Assembly (NCBI GenBank): GCA_038380795.1
Contig: CM076266.1
Location: 33,988,145 to 34,052,144 of the forward strand
DNA: 64,000 bases
Source: Pyrocephalus nanus
Taxonomy: Eukaryota; Chordata; Aves; Passeriformes; Tyrannidae
Direction of reading: 5' to 3'
Position numbers and translations under genes: made by a program. The notes under the pieces were generated by a model. That model ran no database searches. It was not told the origin of the DNA and saw only the letters and a program-made list of their open reading frames with translations. Below, piece after piece: positions 23,601 through 35,412 of the stretch. Every line of letters starts with the position of its first letter. Position 1 is the first letter of the stretch.

Positions 23601-25213
23601 TTACTGTTTCATTGACAGAAAAAGTAAATGATATAGGTGGCCTATTACTAGTGTTAACATTTGGAGTAAATGATCTAGAAAGTGATTAAGCTAGAGATAC
23701 AGTGTCTGTAGGCAGTAAAGCATGCAATACTTTAAAATTTTAAATTCTGGTTTTGTTTGTTTTTTATTCACCTCCCCCAGGAAGGTCAAGCAAGATGAAC
23801 TGTATTTGAGTCAGGAAGTGCACTGGAAAAGACAATAACAGTGTCCCTGTTCAATATAACTGGGTTTAAATTTATTAGAATTCCACAGCCTGCATAAAAG
23901 CATATCATGGTAACTGGGCAGTTGGTCATGGATGTTTTGGAATTGTTAGCTCTGTAGTGCTGAAGGATGCAAAGATCCATAGCTAAAATTCTGAATGCAT
24001 TTCTTGGCAATTGTTTAGCAAAGTGAAGATAACCTAGTCCATTGGGACAGCATGAAGGCCTGTGAAACTTTGGGTTAAAGGCCAAGCATTTTTTGGGCTG
24101 CAAAAGTTTTTGTTTTCATTACCCATTTGTGAGCATGGGCTTTGTTCATTGCATATATGCCAGATTTCTGCTGCAGGTAATGGTGGACCAAATGTTTAAG
24201 TACACACAGAGAGTATTGTCTCTCTTTGGCAAATTGCCCACTGCAACTTCGCACACTGCTTATTTTCTCTTGGCAAAGCACTACTCTGACATCACTGCAT
24301 CCCATGATATTTCAAATGGAGAAGGAGGTTTGCCTGATGTTTTTCATTTATCATAAATTATTATTTATTATAATCATTGTTATATTTATTCATTTTCTCT
24401 TGAACATTTTCCCCAATTTTGTTGTTATATGCAAAGAGTTCAAAATCTGTCTCCTTTATCTTCTGTGGTTTGCTCTCATTCTGTCTCTCTTATCTCAGAC
24501 TGGCTTTAATGGCAGCCTGATGCAGGAGAGTGAGGCTGCACTGTGACTTTCCAACTGGTGCTAGCTGTAATCTTTGGGAAGTTGCAGTTCACTGAGACTG
24601 TCAGATAGTTATTCATGCTGCTGTGACCTGTAGGCTTTCTCTTCCGGATGAGATCCCTGTGTGTGCTGCTGCCAGTGGGCACATGGATGTCCCCTGCTAC
24701 TTGGTGTCTGTTAGTGTGTGAGAGCTTACTCCACCAGAAAGTTTTCGTGGTACTGTCGCTTGTCAGATTGCATGAATCTGTCAATGCCATTTGGGCATGA
24801 CAGTGGCTTGGGAAAGAAGGAAATAATAGTATATTTCGTTCTTTATAAATAATAGGATATTTCTTCTTTACTTTTTAAAACTTATGATGTCTTAGTAAAC
24901 TTCATTTTATTTATTAACTTGAAAACATCTAAGTAAATTTCAGTAATGTGGTGAAGCAGATAAGCAATAAAACTTAACCACTTGCTTGGGCAATACAAAG
25001 TATCTTCAGTTCAAGGTACAAGCTCTGTGAACAAAACTGCCCTTGCGATCAGAGTTGCAGATTTCAGTGATCTTCAGAAGATATGATGAAAAATAGATTT
25101 TAAGTGAATATTGAATACTGCAGAACTTGTGATGGAGTCAGAATTTTCATAATGCATGGCAGTTCCAGTTCCCTGGAGTGGACAGGCTGATATCTATTGT
25201 AGCTTTATTGTAG
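20609..25213. other. AT-rich unique non-coding sequence
   Basis: It contains an A/C-rich stretch with AAACC words (about 22258-22290), a 13-base odd palindrome AGTTAATTTAACT (21879-21891) and scattered T tracts. Open frames are under 110 codons and unidentifiable. Confidence 0.5.
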
Positions 25214-25312
25214 TAGGTTTTTGTTTGTTGTTGTTGGAGGGATTTTTTTGTTGTTGTTGTTGTTGTTTGGGTTTTTTTTTCTTTTTTAGGGGGGTGGGTA
25301 GTTTGGTTTTAG
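25214..25312 (+). repeat. GTT-triplet and T/G-rich tract
   Basis: GTTGTTGTTG blocks alternate with T runs and a G-rich GGGGGGTGGGTAG word. Part is a (GTT)n microsatellite (about 25248-25268). Confidence 0.85.
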
Positions 25313-28300
25313 TTTAAATTAATTGACTACAATAAAAAGAACTGGGAGTTCTTCATTATTTATCTTTAGGCAGATACTGTTGATTTTACTTTGTGCCCAA
25401 TTTGAAGTTTTCCTTTTCTCTTAGAATTGTTAAAGCTCATTAATAAATGGTCATATTCAAACCTGAAGCAAGGAGTAGCCAGAGCTTATGCTCCCAGTGA
25501 AGTCACTTTAGCCTTTCCTCTTACTTCCTGTCTTTTCTTTCCTCTGGACTTTGGGATGAATTATTACTTCACTGGGTGACAGCCAGGGGATAATCACATG
25601 AAGAAACTATTTGAGCTTTCTCTGTCATGAGCATTGTAGTTTCAAGCTGAGTGACACTTAAAACATAATCTGAAGTTTTTTCCAGTGCCAGAAAATAGTA
25701 GATACATATATTTATAATTATGCTGGTGATAAACAGGGATATATGGTCATAGAGAAGCACTACTATAACTTCTGTTGGGAGCCTTAAGAGATAGAGGCTT
25801 AGACAGAGTTTGAGAATGAGGAAATACTAATGAAATCTTAATTAGGTGTGGAGTCTCCTGCTACTCCTGTAAACACACAAATAAAGCTGTATTTCTGTTT
25901 TGTAGTGTAGCTGTGATGATAACATATGGCCTTCAAGCTTTTAAGATTTTTTTTCTGGAAACATTTATGCATCATTAATACTTAGCCCTTCTGGTAGGGA
26001 ATAAAACTGCATTTAGGAGCATTCCCTTTTCTCTCTGTCTCAGCACATAGGCATGTTGTTGGTTGAGGTGGGATGAAAAACAAGCCAGAGCTATTTAGAA
26101 CATCTGTTTCAAATACTGGACAATCACTATATTTTTCCTGTATGAAGTGTCACTTTCAATCAGGAGGTTTTATGATATTCTAATACGCAATAAAAGTATG
26201 AGTTTGCAAATTACCTAGGCTTTTTGCAGTGGCCTAGATGCACAAATATGATTCTTTAGTGTTAAATAGGGTTTGCATTTGGAATCCTGATACATCTAAA
26301 TGTGTGTATCTGTACTTAAAGGAAAAGATAGTTTGTATATGCATGCATAAAAAGTGCTAGTATTTGAGTGTAAATTTATACTTTGCACTATATGCTTTAT
26401 AAGAAATACTTTTTCTTGAAAATTCTTTGTTGCCACAGATAATTAAGGGTGAAAAAGCATTACTGTTTTCTATGTATATTTTTTTTTTTGTTTAAACAAA
26501 GGCTTCTTTAATCTTCAGTTTCATGACTGCAGAAACTGTGGAAGAGTTTTTTCTCAGACTTTCCTTTGTATTTGAGAGCTTTATTTTCTAGGCTTATCTT
26601 CATTCTTGGGCAAGGAGTGTTTGTGGAAGGTAAGTGGAATCCCAGATGGGGCTGTTCAGGGAAATTGCTGCCTATGCAGATGCATTTGGGGTCCTGGCAG
26701 TCACAGCAGTAAGACCAGACCGTAACTTGGATCAGGCTGCAACCTTTCATTCAGTGGACACTCCAGTTAGATCTCTCTCTTCTATCCAGGTATTAATTTC
26801 CTTGTTAAACCAATTAAAAATAAAACTACTTTTTTTTGATAATTTGGTATTTCAGTTCTGGTATTTCAGTTCTCTTGGTGTAGCTGAAATTTGATGAAGG
26901 TGAGCAATCTGGATCTAAGCTATATGGCAAAATTTGGTTGTATAGCATGTTGTTTGACAGACTGGAAATTCTGTTGCAATGAGTTAGTTTTTTGGAGTCA
27001 TTTTAAGGCTTTTACTGATAGAAGCAAAATGAGAATAAAGCCAAGATTAATGTTGTTTCCTATTTTGATGTTGAATCCTATTTTATGTTTCCCACTCACT
27101 TTCAGACTTTGAGTTGTTGAAAGATTTTCTATTGACAATATGAAGTGCATCCTAAATACGGCCAGGAGTAAACTTGAAGCTTTTGGAAGAAAACAGTAAG
27201 GGTTTCTGATATATATGAAGTTCTAGAAATGTTTGGGAGTGTTAGAATAAATCTATTACCTTGGTACTTCTGCAGAAATAACAGCTAAAAACCTTGACAT
27301 TTATATTGTTATCTTTAAGTATGAGACTTTATGAGATACTGAAACAATTGAAGTAAAAGAACTAACCCCTGTTGCAGGTTGCCCCACTTGCCCTGAGGAC
27401 TGCGTTTGTGTTGCAGTGGTTTTACTTCCATGCATGGGGGTTAGAAATCCAGCTCTGTCCTTCTTGGTAGTAAATAAATAAATGAATAAAAAGGGAGCAC
27501 AGCAGTGAGGACAGGGTAGCCAAGCAAAATCCAGTTCTCAAGGAGTGACAAGAGAATGATTATGGGAATGTGGGAATAACACCTGCTTGTGTTTTTTCTG
27601 AGTGAAGTGAATTTAAATATTTGAGATGATTTGAGGTTGTATGGCCCAGCAGAAATGTACTCTGGGTCTTGTAGGGATGTACCCTGTAAGTTCCAGCAGG
27701 TATCCAGACATGCTGTAACTGCTCTAAGTTTAGCAATTTTGCTCATTAAAGGAGTGAAACGAGGCAGCAGGAGGCACATCTCTCCTCACGTGTGTTGCTC
27801 TTTCCATTGGCAAGGAGGGAGTGGGGGAACCTTACCTTAAAGAGGTGGTGTTCAAATCTACCAGGCAAAAGCTCCACAAAGTTCAAATTGCTTTCAGAAG
27901 GCACGCTAATTGTCTTCTAGTGTCCTACTGAAATGTTCTTACAGTAGCTTAAAATAGCATAAACTAAGGCCCCTCAAAGACTTTTAAATGTGTAGCAGTA
28001 ATTATTTGAACTCCAAAAACCAGGGGAGAGCACAGCAAAAGCCAGATTTTTGTAGCACAGTTGGTTACCGAGGCTTTTCTCTTAGTCTTCTCTGGTCTTT
28101 TAGTTTGTTCAGAGAGTTAAGGTACTTGCACAGCTGTGAAATAGTTTTAAAGTGTATTTATTTAAAATCTTCTTTAAGGAGTAGCCTTTGGAGGAGAGAA
28201 ATTTGTTTTCTTGAGAGCCCCAATAGGATACCAGTCATCCAGTGTTCCTTGAGCATCCTTTATCTCAATACAGCACAATCTGTATAATACTCTGAAGTCT

Positions 28301-29408
28301 GTTCAACAGCAAAAAAGGAACTCAGTTTTGAATGGAAACCACATCTGGGTACTTTACATGGTAGGGCAGCTGATTTAAGGATGCTGAAGTTCATAGTTTT
28401 TAATAGAACACTTGGGAGGCACTGCATCAAAGCTGGGCCAAGTACATTAGGTGTTTGGGGAAGTATTAGTAAGTGTCTAACCTGCTGTGGACCTTCCTAG
28501 AGAGTGCAGCATTTTCTGCTCTGCGGCACTAAGTGTGGATGTCCTTGTGTTTTATGAGTGCAGATACTGGAATTCTATTTGATGGTTGCATAATAGCACA
28601 AGATAGCGTAGAAATCTTGCATTTGCAGCTTCCCATGAACTTTTTTAATGTGTTCAGTCAATTTGAGTTGCAGGGTCTTGCCAGCTGTTCCAGTTTGCTT
28701 CAGTATTGTTATATGCAGCACTCCAACAGCATTTTGTTTTAAGAGTGAAACTAATCCAGGCAAATTTTGTAAGGCACAAATGAGAAGGCTGTCACAGCTT
28801 TGTTAAATACCATAAGAAAATCTGAAGAATTCCAGATTTGTGTCTGTGTAACGGTGCATTTTCTCTGAGAAATACATTAATTACATGTATGCATTCTTGT
28901 TCTTCAGTAGTGGATGATGAGACATTTATTCTGTCATAGTGGGAAGGACTTCTATATTTTGGTACTGAAAATTGTGGATTATTTTCCTTGAGACACTGCT
29001 CAGAGTGTGTATAGTTTGTTATAGAGTTTTATTTTAGATATGTAACATGTTTAGCTGATAAACACCATTTGGATGCCACTGTATCCTTCCCCCTCCCCCA
29101 CTCTGTCCCTTTTTTAATTTTTGCTTTTCAAAGCAAAATGAAATAAGTTGGTGCCCAGAAAAATCACCGAAATAATACGTAGAAGTTTGCAGTTCTGATA
29201 ATTTAAGTGATTTTGACTAAAATTGTTCATTTTCCTCATGTATAAAATTGCATATGAGACACAGTTCCCAACCCTGTTTATTGTGTCACTTGCAATTCAA
29301 CAGATTTGTGTTTAATTATTCATGTTATTGTCACAGTTGAATACAAATAAGGTGATTTTGTTATGGTAGCAGGTGAACACATTCTAGTCAATCTGTTGGT
29401 TTGTTTAG
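25313..29408. other. AT-rich unique non-coding sequence
   Basis: No gene is supported. It includes a perfect 14-base tandem duplication (26846-26873) and a TAAA-type run (about 27468-27490). Several open frames of 60-112 codons have no recognisable domain. Confidence 0.5.
26846..26873 (+). repeat. Perfect tandem duplication of a 14-bp unit
   Basis: GGTATTTCAGTTCT occurs twice in direct succession. Confidence 0.9.
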
Positions 29409-29471
29409 TTTTTTGTCTCTTTTTTTTTTTTTTTTTTTTTTTTTTGTCTTTTTTTTTTTTGTCTTTATTTT
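29409..29471 (+). repeat. Long poly-T tract with GTC interruptions
   Basis: T runs, the longest of about 25, are separated by GTC words at about 29415, 29446 and 29461. The repeated interruption suggests internal slippage duplication. A plus-strand frame reading poly-phenylalanine through it is an artefact. Confidence 0.9.
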
Positions 29472-30420
29472 GTTGTTGCTATTCAAGATGGAAGGAACTG
29501 TACCACTCAATTTAGTAGAGTCTACTCAAGATATCCTTTATGGAGACTATCACAGCAATGCTTTGTGCTGTTCAGAAACAAATACATTTATGACAGCATG
29601 GGAAAATTTATCAGTGATCACATTTTAGTGGCTGAGGGTTTTCTTAGCAGAAAGAGGAGAGAAAATATAGAGAGAAACTGGAAAAGAAAATGGTGTAATG
29701 GCACAGTTTTTAATACTGATGGTAACTGAAGGCAATTTTGAGGACTAACATTTGTTTTCTTGGGTAATTCAGCTCATTAAGGGGAAGCTAAATGGAATCC
29801 TTTCTCTCTCCTGGGCAAGTGAGATACATCAGTTGGACAATGGTTAATGTGTTTTATCCAGTAGCTGATGCAGGGGATTATAAAGCTGGTTGAAATATAT
29901 TTGCTGTAGGCAAAGAAGAACTAATTAAGATTTTTAATTCTCACCTAAATAAGAATTTATATCTCAGAATTTATTGCATGCTTAAAATTAACTACAATTT
30001 TTTTTGTAAAGAGCATATGACAAGCAGGAAACTATTAGGGTATGCTTACTTGGAAGCATTTAAGAAACAAATAACCAAATTTCTATGTTTATAGTTATCA
30101 TGACATTGACAGAATGTTACGATACTGCAGGAATAAGAAGACTTAATACAGGCAGATACCGATTACTCAAGTTGAAATTATAAAAAACAACCAACCAAAC
30201 TCAAAACAATTAGACATACCCAATCTAACCTTGCACTGGGATCAGTCTGGGCAGAATGTGTTTTAAGTTTGTAGATTAATCTAACTTGGGAACTAGCTCG
30301 AAGTAACTCTCAGTGCCTATGACTCTGTAATTATGAGGGCACAGCTAATCAGCTGAAAGCTGTCCTCTTGCTGAGTTCTGCCAAGAAATTATCTTGACAC
30401 CAACATATGCTTTTTAGGGA
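29472..30420. other. AT-rich unique non-coding sequence
   Basis: Nothing recognisable is seen apart from a short AACC-rich word near 30183-30200. Confidence 0.5.
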
Positions 30421-30473
30421 TTTTTTATTTCCTTTTTTTCCTTTTTCTTTTTCTTTTTTTTTTTTTTTTTTTT
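30421..30473 (+). repeat. Poly-pyrimidine (T with C) tract
   Basis: T runs interrupted by single or double C, ending in about 21 consecutive T. Confidence 0.9.
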
Positions 30474-30884
30474 AATACATTTTGTAAGCCACTGAAAACC
30501 TTATGAACTGTCTTCTGTTATGTGTGAAACAAACTCGATGTTTGCACGATGTCATGAGTAATATATCAGTAAAGCAGTTGGCAGCTGTTGGAATAGAGTT
30601 TTGTAGTAGTAGGTCATCTTGGCAAAGAGGATATTAGGTGCAGCTAGAGGAGCAGTGAGGGAAGAGTGTTTATTGAGCACAAAAGTACCAGGCCTGCTTT
30701 GTTAAATGCAGTATATATTTTCAAAGATTTATTGTATAATTATCTTGATTAGATGAGGAAAAAGTGCCTGGATGGAACTAATCAAAAAACTACAATTCAT
30801 TGGTTTTAATAATCATTATTTTCCCTCTTCTGAATTGCAGGTGCTTGGTTTGAGTGTAAGGATGGTGGTGCTTATCTTCATGAG

Positions 30885-30985
30885 CTTTGATTAATATCTA
30901 ATTCTTTGCATCATGGAAGGAGCTAATCAGATATTAAATTTGCTAATCAGCTTCTCAATTTGATTAGTAATATACTAATCACTTA
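30885..30985. promoter_or_regulatory. Cluster of homeodomain/PBX-type TGATTA sites
   Basis: Five TGATTA/TAATCA sites lie within about 95 bases: TGATTAAT at 30888-30895 (a PBX-HOX composite consensus), GCTAATCAG at 30922-30930 and again at 30942-30950, TGATTAG at 30961-30967 and ACTAATCA at 30974-30981. The second GCTAATCAG and the TGATTAG form a 7-base inverted repeat with an 11-base spacer. This density suggests an enhancer. No expression or conservation data are available here. Confidence 0.3.
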
Positions 30986-31317
30986 AGAAAATCAAATGTG
31001 GCACATGTTTAGGGTTTTTTACTTAAAGTTACAAGCATCTTTGAGGAGAGGGTGGTAGGAGGGTCTGCTTGATACTACCAGTCTGATGCAGTGTTAAGAT
31101 GAGGCAGTTGCAGACTTTCCAGGAATACCAGGGAGGGAAAAAAGCTCAGAAGCAGATGCTGTAGGACATGGTGTTACAGACTGCGCTTGAACTGGTGTCC
31201 CTGGTGCTGGCTCCTTTACCTGTTCAAGAGTGAAACTGAGAAAGCAACGTCCTCATTGCTCAGCTGATTATTTCCATTTTCACTCCTGGGATTTTAGTGG
31301 GATTTCCTTTTTGTAGG

Positions 31318-31360
31318 TGTGGTGGGTTTTTTTTTTTTTTGTTTTGGTTTTTTTTTTAAT
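31318..31360 (+). repeat. T/G-rich tract
   Basis: GGTGGG followed by a T14 run, GTTTTGG and a second T run. Confidence 0.85.
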
Positions 31361-32135
31361 GTATCTTATTTTTAATAGTTAGTTTTGCTTCATGATAAGA
31401 GTCTCTGAGAAGGTGGTGACATGTAAAACACTGTGGGACTGTTTCTCTTTTCTTCACAGGAGAAGCCTTTTCTGGCTGTTTTGTGTTTCTTTTTTCCACT
31501 GATTGTAAAAAATTATCTCCTAATGAAGTTGCCAAAACTTGCTTCCTTTGTTGTAGTTCTAGTCTTCATGTTTGTCTGTTTCCTGATGAGAAGTGGACAG
31601 CCCTTTGCCTCTGCTTTTGTTGTACATATGTTGTTTCATTTATGTTTGCTTATTTGCTTATGTTCAAGGTGCATTGCTGAGCCTGGACTGCATTAACAAA
31701 AGGAAATGGCTCTTGTAAACATATTAGAAGTTAGAGTTATTTACTTATCTGATGCTTTATTAATTAGTAATGCTTTCTCTGTGTTACAGATCTGTAGGGA
31801 TATCTGCTAGGAGACACTGGTTGTGTTTAAATCCATATAGGGAAATAAACTAGGGATTAAGCTAAGCTTTCTATGTGCTTCCCATTTATAATGTATACAT
31901 TAATGAAACTAAAGTCAGATGAGCCATCTACTGAGGACATAAAAGATCAAATTGTGCTTTTGTGAGAGAACTTGTTAAAACAGAGAACTCAATGGACTTT
32001 ATTACATTGAATGGTCTTTGGTTCACCTCTAAAAACATAAAGTAGCATTTTAATTATTGTTTAATCAATATTTAATTTCCACTTAAACAATTTTGTGCCT
32101 TCAGCTCTTAGATGGTTCCATCTCTTCACTTGTCT

Positions 32136-32149
32136 GTTGCCCTGGCAAT
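32136..32149 (+). promoter_or_regulatory. RFX X-box-like inverted repeat
   Basis: GTTGCC-CT-GGCAAT is an almost perfect inverted repeat that fits the RFX X-box consensus, with one deviation at the last base (T instead of C). RFX factors bind such sites in promoters and enhancers of ciliary and other genes. No ciliary gene is recognised nearby. Confidence 0.3.
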
Positions 32150-33743
32150 ATTTGCAGTGGTGACTGGCTGAATACCCGTCCAAGTAAAAATGAGGTGTTT
32201 ATAGTTGGAGTCTGAAGGCATAATGAGGATGGCAATGATATCTAACCGTGAATATGTTCCCTTTGTTTATCTAATGAGTAGAGAAGTGGATGTATTCCCA
32301 TCTGTTTCAAATAGGTTTAATATCAGCTGTAGCAGAAAATGTGCTTTGAATCTATATTTGACTAAAAAACAGCACTTGCTGATCATATATTTTTCAAAAT
32401 AACAAAAAACCTAGGACCTGAATGCTAAATACTGTGATTATTGCTTTTCATATGCCATCCTTTAAAAACTGGTATGAGTTTGGCCCATGGATGATGGAAA
32501 ATCCTGATTTTAGAAGGTATGAACTTCAGTTCTGAAGTAGTGGTATTCTTCACCTGCCTCTGCCTGAAGTAGTTCAGGTTCAATATTGTAATGCTTGCAG
32601 GCCTTGTCTAGGGCATGAGCATTCAAAATACAAGGCCACATTTTAATGTTTGATGATCACTGAACAGCCCTATTTTTTTCTCCCACTTTTTGGTAGCTTG
32701 TGTCTAGAGAGAAGGGTGAGCTTAAATTTAACCTTGAACTCAGATTCAAAAAGTCTGGAAGTATTTTTATTTCGTTCTTTATTTTAGAGTCAGTTGAGCC
32801 TCTGAAGTTGAATGGGACAGAGATAGAAGTGCTTTACAAAGCTATTAATGGTATTTCAGAAGGAAACTAATCTTGTTCTGCTCTCTGATTGAGGAAGACT
32901 TTGCTAAAGATGTTGTTCAGATTCATGAACTTCAATTATTTTTTTCCTCAGTGTCCATGAAGGATTACATTTTATGTTAGAACAAAGTTTGGATGCTTTG
33001 GTTTTATGACAGAGTTAGGCCAAAGGGTTTTTGAGTTCAGTCTGTGTCAAGATAAACCCAGGGAGAGAGTAGAGAAAGACTGCCACTAAGCCAAGGCTGT
33101 GTCAAGGACAGGCTGAGCACTGTTTTGCTTGCAGAAAAAGTATATTGCCAAGCAGTGAAAGCAAATCCCCCTTTGCTGTGAATCCATAAGAGGATATTTC
33201 TGTAGAAGTGTTTGTTTGACTTCATGAATATTTAGTTTGCAATGTGTTTTCAATGCATTGTTACAATATTTCCATCATAAACATCACCATTAACAAAGAC
33301 ACAAAAAAGAGGATGGCATTAGTTAAGACAGAGACAGGGGAGTGTGTGTCTTTATATGTGCTCAATTAAGCCCTAGAAACGAGTAATTTTTGGCCACATT
33401 GTGACACTAATACTCAAAGATGTAGCAGGATATTTTGGAAAGATTCAGCCCAAATGGCTGAACCTGCAAGCCCTTCCTCCTTGGAAGGCAAGACACAGAG
33501 GGGATATTCCCAGTGTGATTTGGTAGTGCCTGTAGTGTGGCAAGTCCCATACCTTTTAACTCCAGTGTCACTAACCATGAAGAACAATCAATCCTGTGGC
33601 TCAGTCATATTTCTTTAGCCTATTCTGCCTGTCAGTGAAAGTGTAGAGTGCTGATGCTTCTGGTATCTGTCCAACGAGCAGAACAGCTGGGATTCAGACT
33701 TGTGCAGTGTCTTGTTACTCTCTTCATTAGTATCTCTGGAAAG

Positions 33744-33760
33744 AAAAAAAAAAAAAAAAA
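33744..33760 (+). repeat. poly-A tract (A17)
   Basis: An uninterrupted run of 17 A. No upstream retrocopy is recognised. Confidence 0.9.
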
Positions 33761-34099
33761 GGAATTAAAACCCCCACAACCCTTAATACCAGATCTGGGC
33801 ATGTGTCACATGGCTCTTTGGCAAACACTCAAAAGTGCATTTTGCTTTCTGGCACTTCCTTCACATAAATATGCACAGTTGCCTACTGGTGCTCAAATGA
33901 TATGTGGTAATGAATTTTCCCCACAGACATGGGAATGTCATAGCAACCTTATTAATAAAAGGATACCTTTTAATAATACTAATATACTTCTGGTAATCTA
34001 AAATAAGAAGTATATTTTCTATGGTGTCATGCCCAAGGAAATGTGAGACACTAGGTTGTAAATAAATCTGCCTGCTCCTTCTAAAAACCCAGAGAATGT

Positions 34100-34270
34100 G
34101 ATAATGGCATTCAAAATGATGCTGACATCAGCCCAGTAGCTCTTGCCATGAGTGAAAGAGCAAATAGTTGCCATTTAATTCTAATGCAGTGAGATAGCCT
34201 GGAGCTAAATAATACATTTTTGTTAGTAATTATTTAGCACAATCCCAAGCTGCAAAATAAATTTGCATAT
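34100..34270. promoter_or_regulatory. Candidate conserved non-coding element (MARE, octamer, inverted repeat)
   Basis: Three motif-level signals sit within 170 bases. TGCTGACATCAGC (34120-34132) is close to the palindromic Maf recognition element. GCTAAATAAT (34204-34213) and ATTATTTAGC (34229-34238) form a perfect 10-base inverted repeat with a 15-base spacer. ATTTGCAT (34261-34268) is a perfect POU octamer. Transposon-like or simple-repeat sequence is absent, so unusual motif density is the only evidence. It could be an enhancer, or chance. Confidence 0.3.
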
Positions 34271-34703
34271 GACTTGTCCCTTGTGGAGTGTCTTGCTTAG
34301 AGGTTATATGGGAACACAGGAAGGCAAATGACTCCAAGATGGTGGTTTGTTTGCATTATTTCAACTGTTAACATTATCAGAAGCCTTTAAATAAAAATGA
34401 AATCTAAATAAGTTACTGGTTTTAAACATTAAGGACTCCTGCATGCAATATTTAAGAATATTCCATCAAAGATATTACCTTTTTATGTGAAAAGGAATGT
34501 ATGAATACAAAACACTTTCCTGGGTCCTTAGGTATGGAACCCCTGTGGTTGTTTTTCTTAGTGTTCAAATACTTGAACGTATGCAGTAGAAGCTATATGA
34601 AATTCTCCCTCCTCTCATTCAGCAAATGGAACAAAATCAATTAATTACTTACAAATCTTTGTGGATTGATTTTGACATAGCTTTAAAATCCAGCATTGGT
34701 TAT

Positions 34704-34850
34704 GCTGACCTTGAGATCTCAGGTCGTCAGAGCATCGTGCTAATAACACCAAGGTTGTGGGTGTGACCCCCGTATGGGCCATTCACTTAAGAGCTGAATT
34801 TGATGATCCTCGAGTGTCCCTTCCAACTCAGAATATTCTGTGATTTTGTG
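34704..34850 (+). mobile_element. tRNA-Ile-derived SINE with CR1-like tail (TguSINE1-type)
   Basis: The first half aligns with tRNA-Ile(AAT). There is a box-A-like stretch near 34714-34733, an anticodon loop CTAATAA with AAT at 34742-34744, a degraded box B (34760-34770) and an acceptor-stem-like 'CGTATGGGCCA' ending near 34781. The second half (34802-34850) is a CR1-type 3' end, with 'GATGATCCT', 'CCCTTCCAACTC' and a closing 'ATTCTGTGATTTTGTG'. Such a fusion is transcribed by RNA polymerase III and copied in trans by CR1 reverse transcriptase. From memory it matches the TguSINE1 family of passerine birds. Mismatches in the D arm, the anticodon-stem pairing and box B show it is not a functional tRNA gene. 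Confidence 0.85.
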
Positions 34851-35412
34851 TTGAACTGAATGTGGAGGTTCGTTCATAGGCAGTCATGTGAGCCTTGATC
34901 TTTGTGCTTTTTTGTGATCTTTAAACCTCTGTGGTCTGAATGAGCTGAGTGTGACCAGTGGGGCTACGAGGGGCTGTGAGAAACCTGGCCCTGTTGGAAC
35001 ACTCTCCCTCCTCGTCTGTCCCTTGCTGGGCTATTGAAAACACTCCTGCCACATTACCATTTTCTGTGGAAACATGCTGAAGATCAGCAGTGCAGCTCCA
35101 AGAAATCCTTAAAATGACTGTACTGATGACTAAAGAATAACATTTACCTTCAACAAACTCCCTCAGTGGAAAGTGCTGTTCCAAATTTACACAATATTGC
35201 TCTTTTTCATTTTACTTTTACATCTCTGTGGTTTGGTTCCTCAAAGGCAGCATTGGCTGCACTAGAATTGCAGAGCTTCTCCTGTTGTCCAAGTATCACA
35301 GTCGTGCACTGGCAAACATTGATGCAACACTGTATATTGAACAGGATAGTACAAGGTCACTTTGTTTGGGCATCCTTCTTGAACATGGAGCATTTTACTG
35401 GCTGACAAACAT
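34851..35412. other. Unique non-coding sequence between SINE and CR1 tail
   Basis: No recognisable feature is present. Short open frames on both strands have no known similarity. Confidence 0.5.

Larger units (their letters stand above)
31361..34080. other. AT-rich unique non-coding sequence
   Basis: A plus-strand frame (31433-31696) reads very hydrophobic because the DNA is T-rich. A good splice-acceptor-like sequence precedes GAGAAGCC near 31460, but no donor or known protein accompanies it. An X-box motif at 32136-32149 is listed separately. An A17 tract lies at 33744-33760. Confidence 0.45.

Noticed and set aside
29401..29628. Plus-strand frame starting in poly-Phe
   Set aside because: It is a translation of the poly-T tract.
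30841..30855. 15-base microexon after a strong acceptor (TTCTGAATTGCAG) with a GTAAGG donor
   Set aside because: Too short to judge and no supporting context; such pairs arise often by chance.
31433..31696. Hydrophobic plus-strand frame after a strong acceptor-like site near 31460
   Set aside because: The hydrophobicity follows from T-rich DNA. There is no donor, no known family, and a second overlapping frame is equally open.
33744..33760. Processed pseudogene poly-A tail
   Set aside because: No coding or transcript-like sequence is recognisable upstream, and CR1-driven retrocopies with poly-A are rare in birds.
34704..34781. Functional tRNA-Ile gene
   Set aside because: The D arm and box B are mutated, stems do not pair cleanly, and it is fused to a CR1 tail, so it is a SINE.
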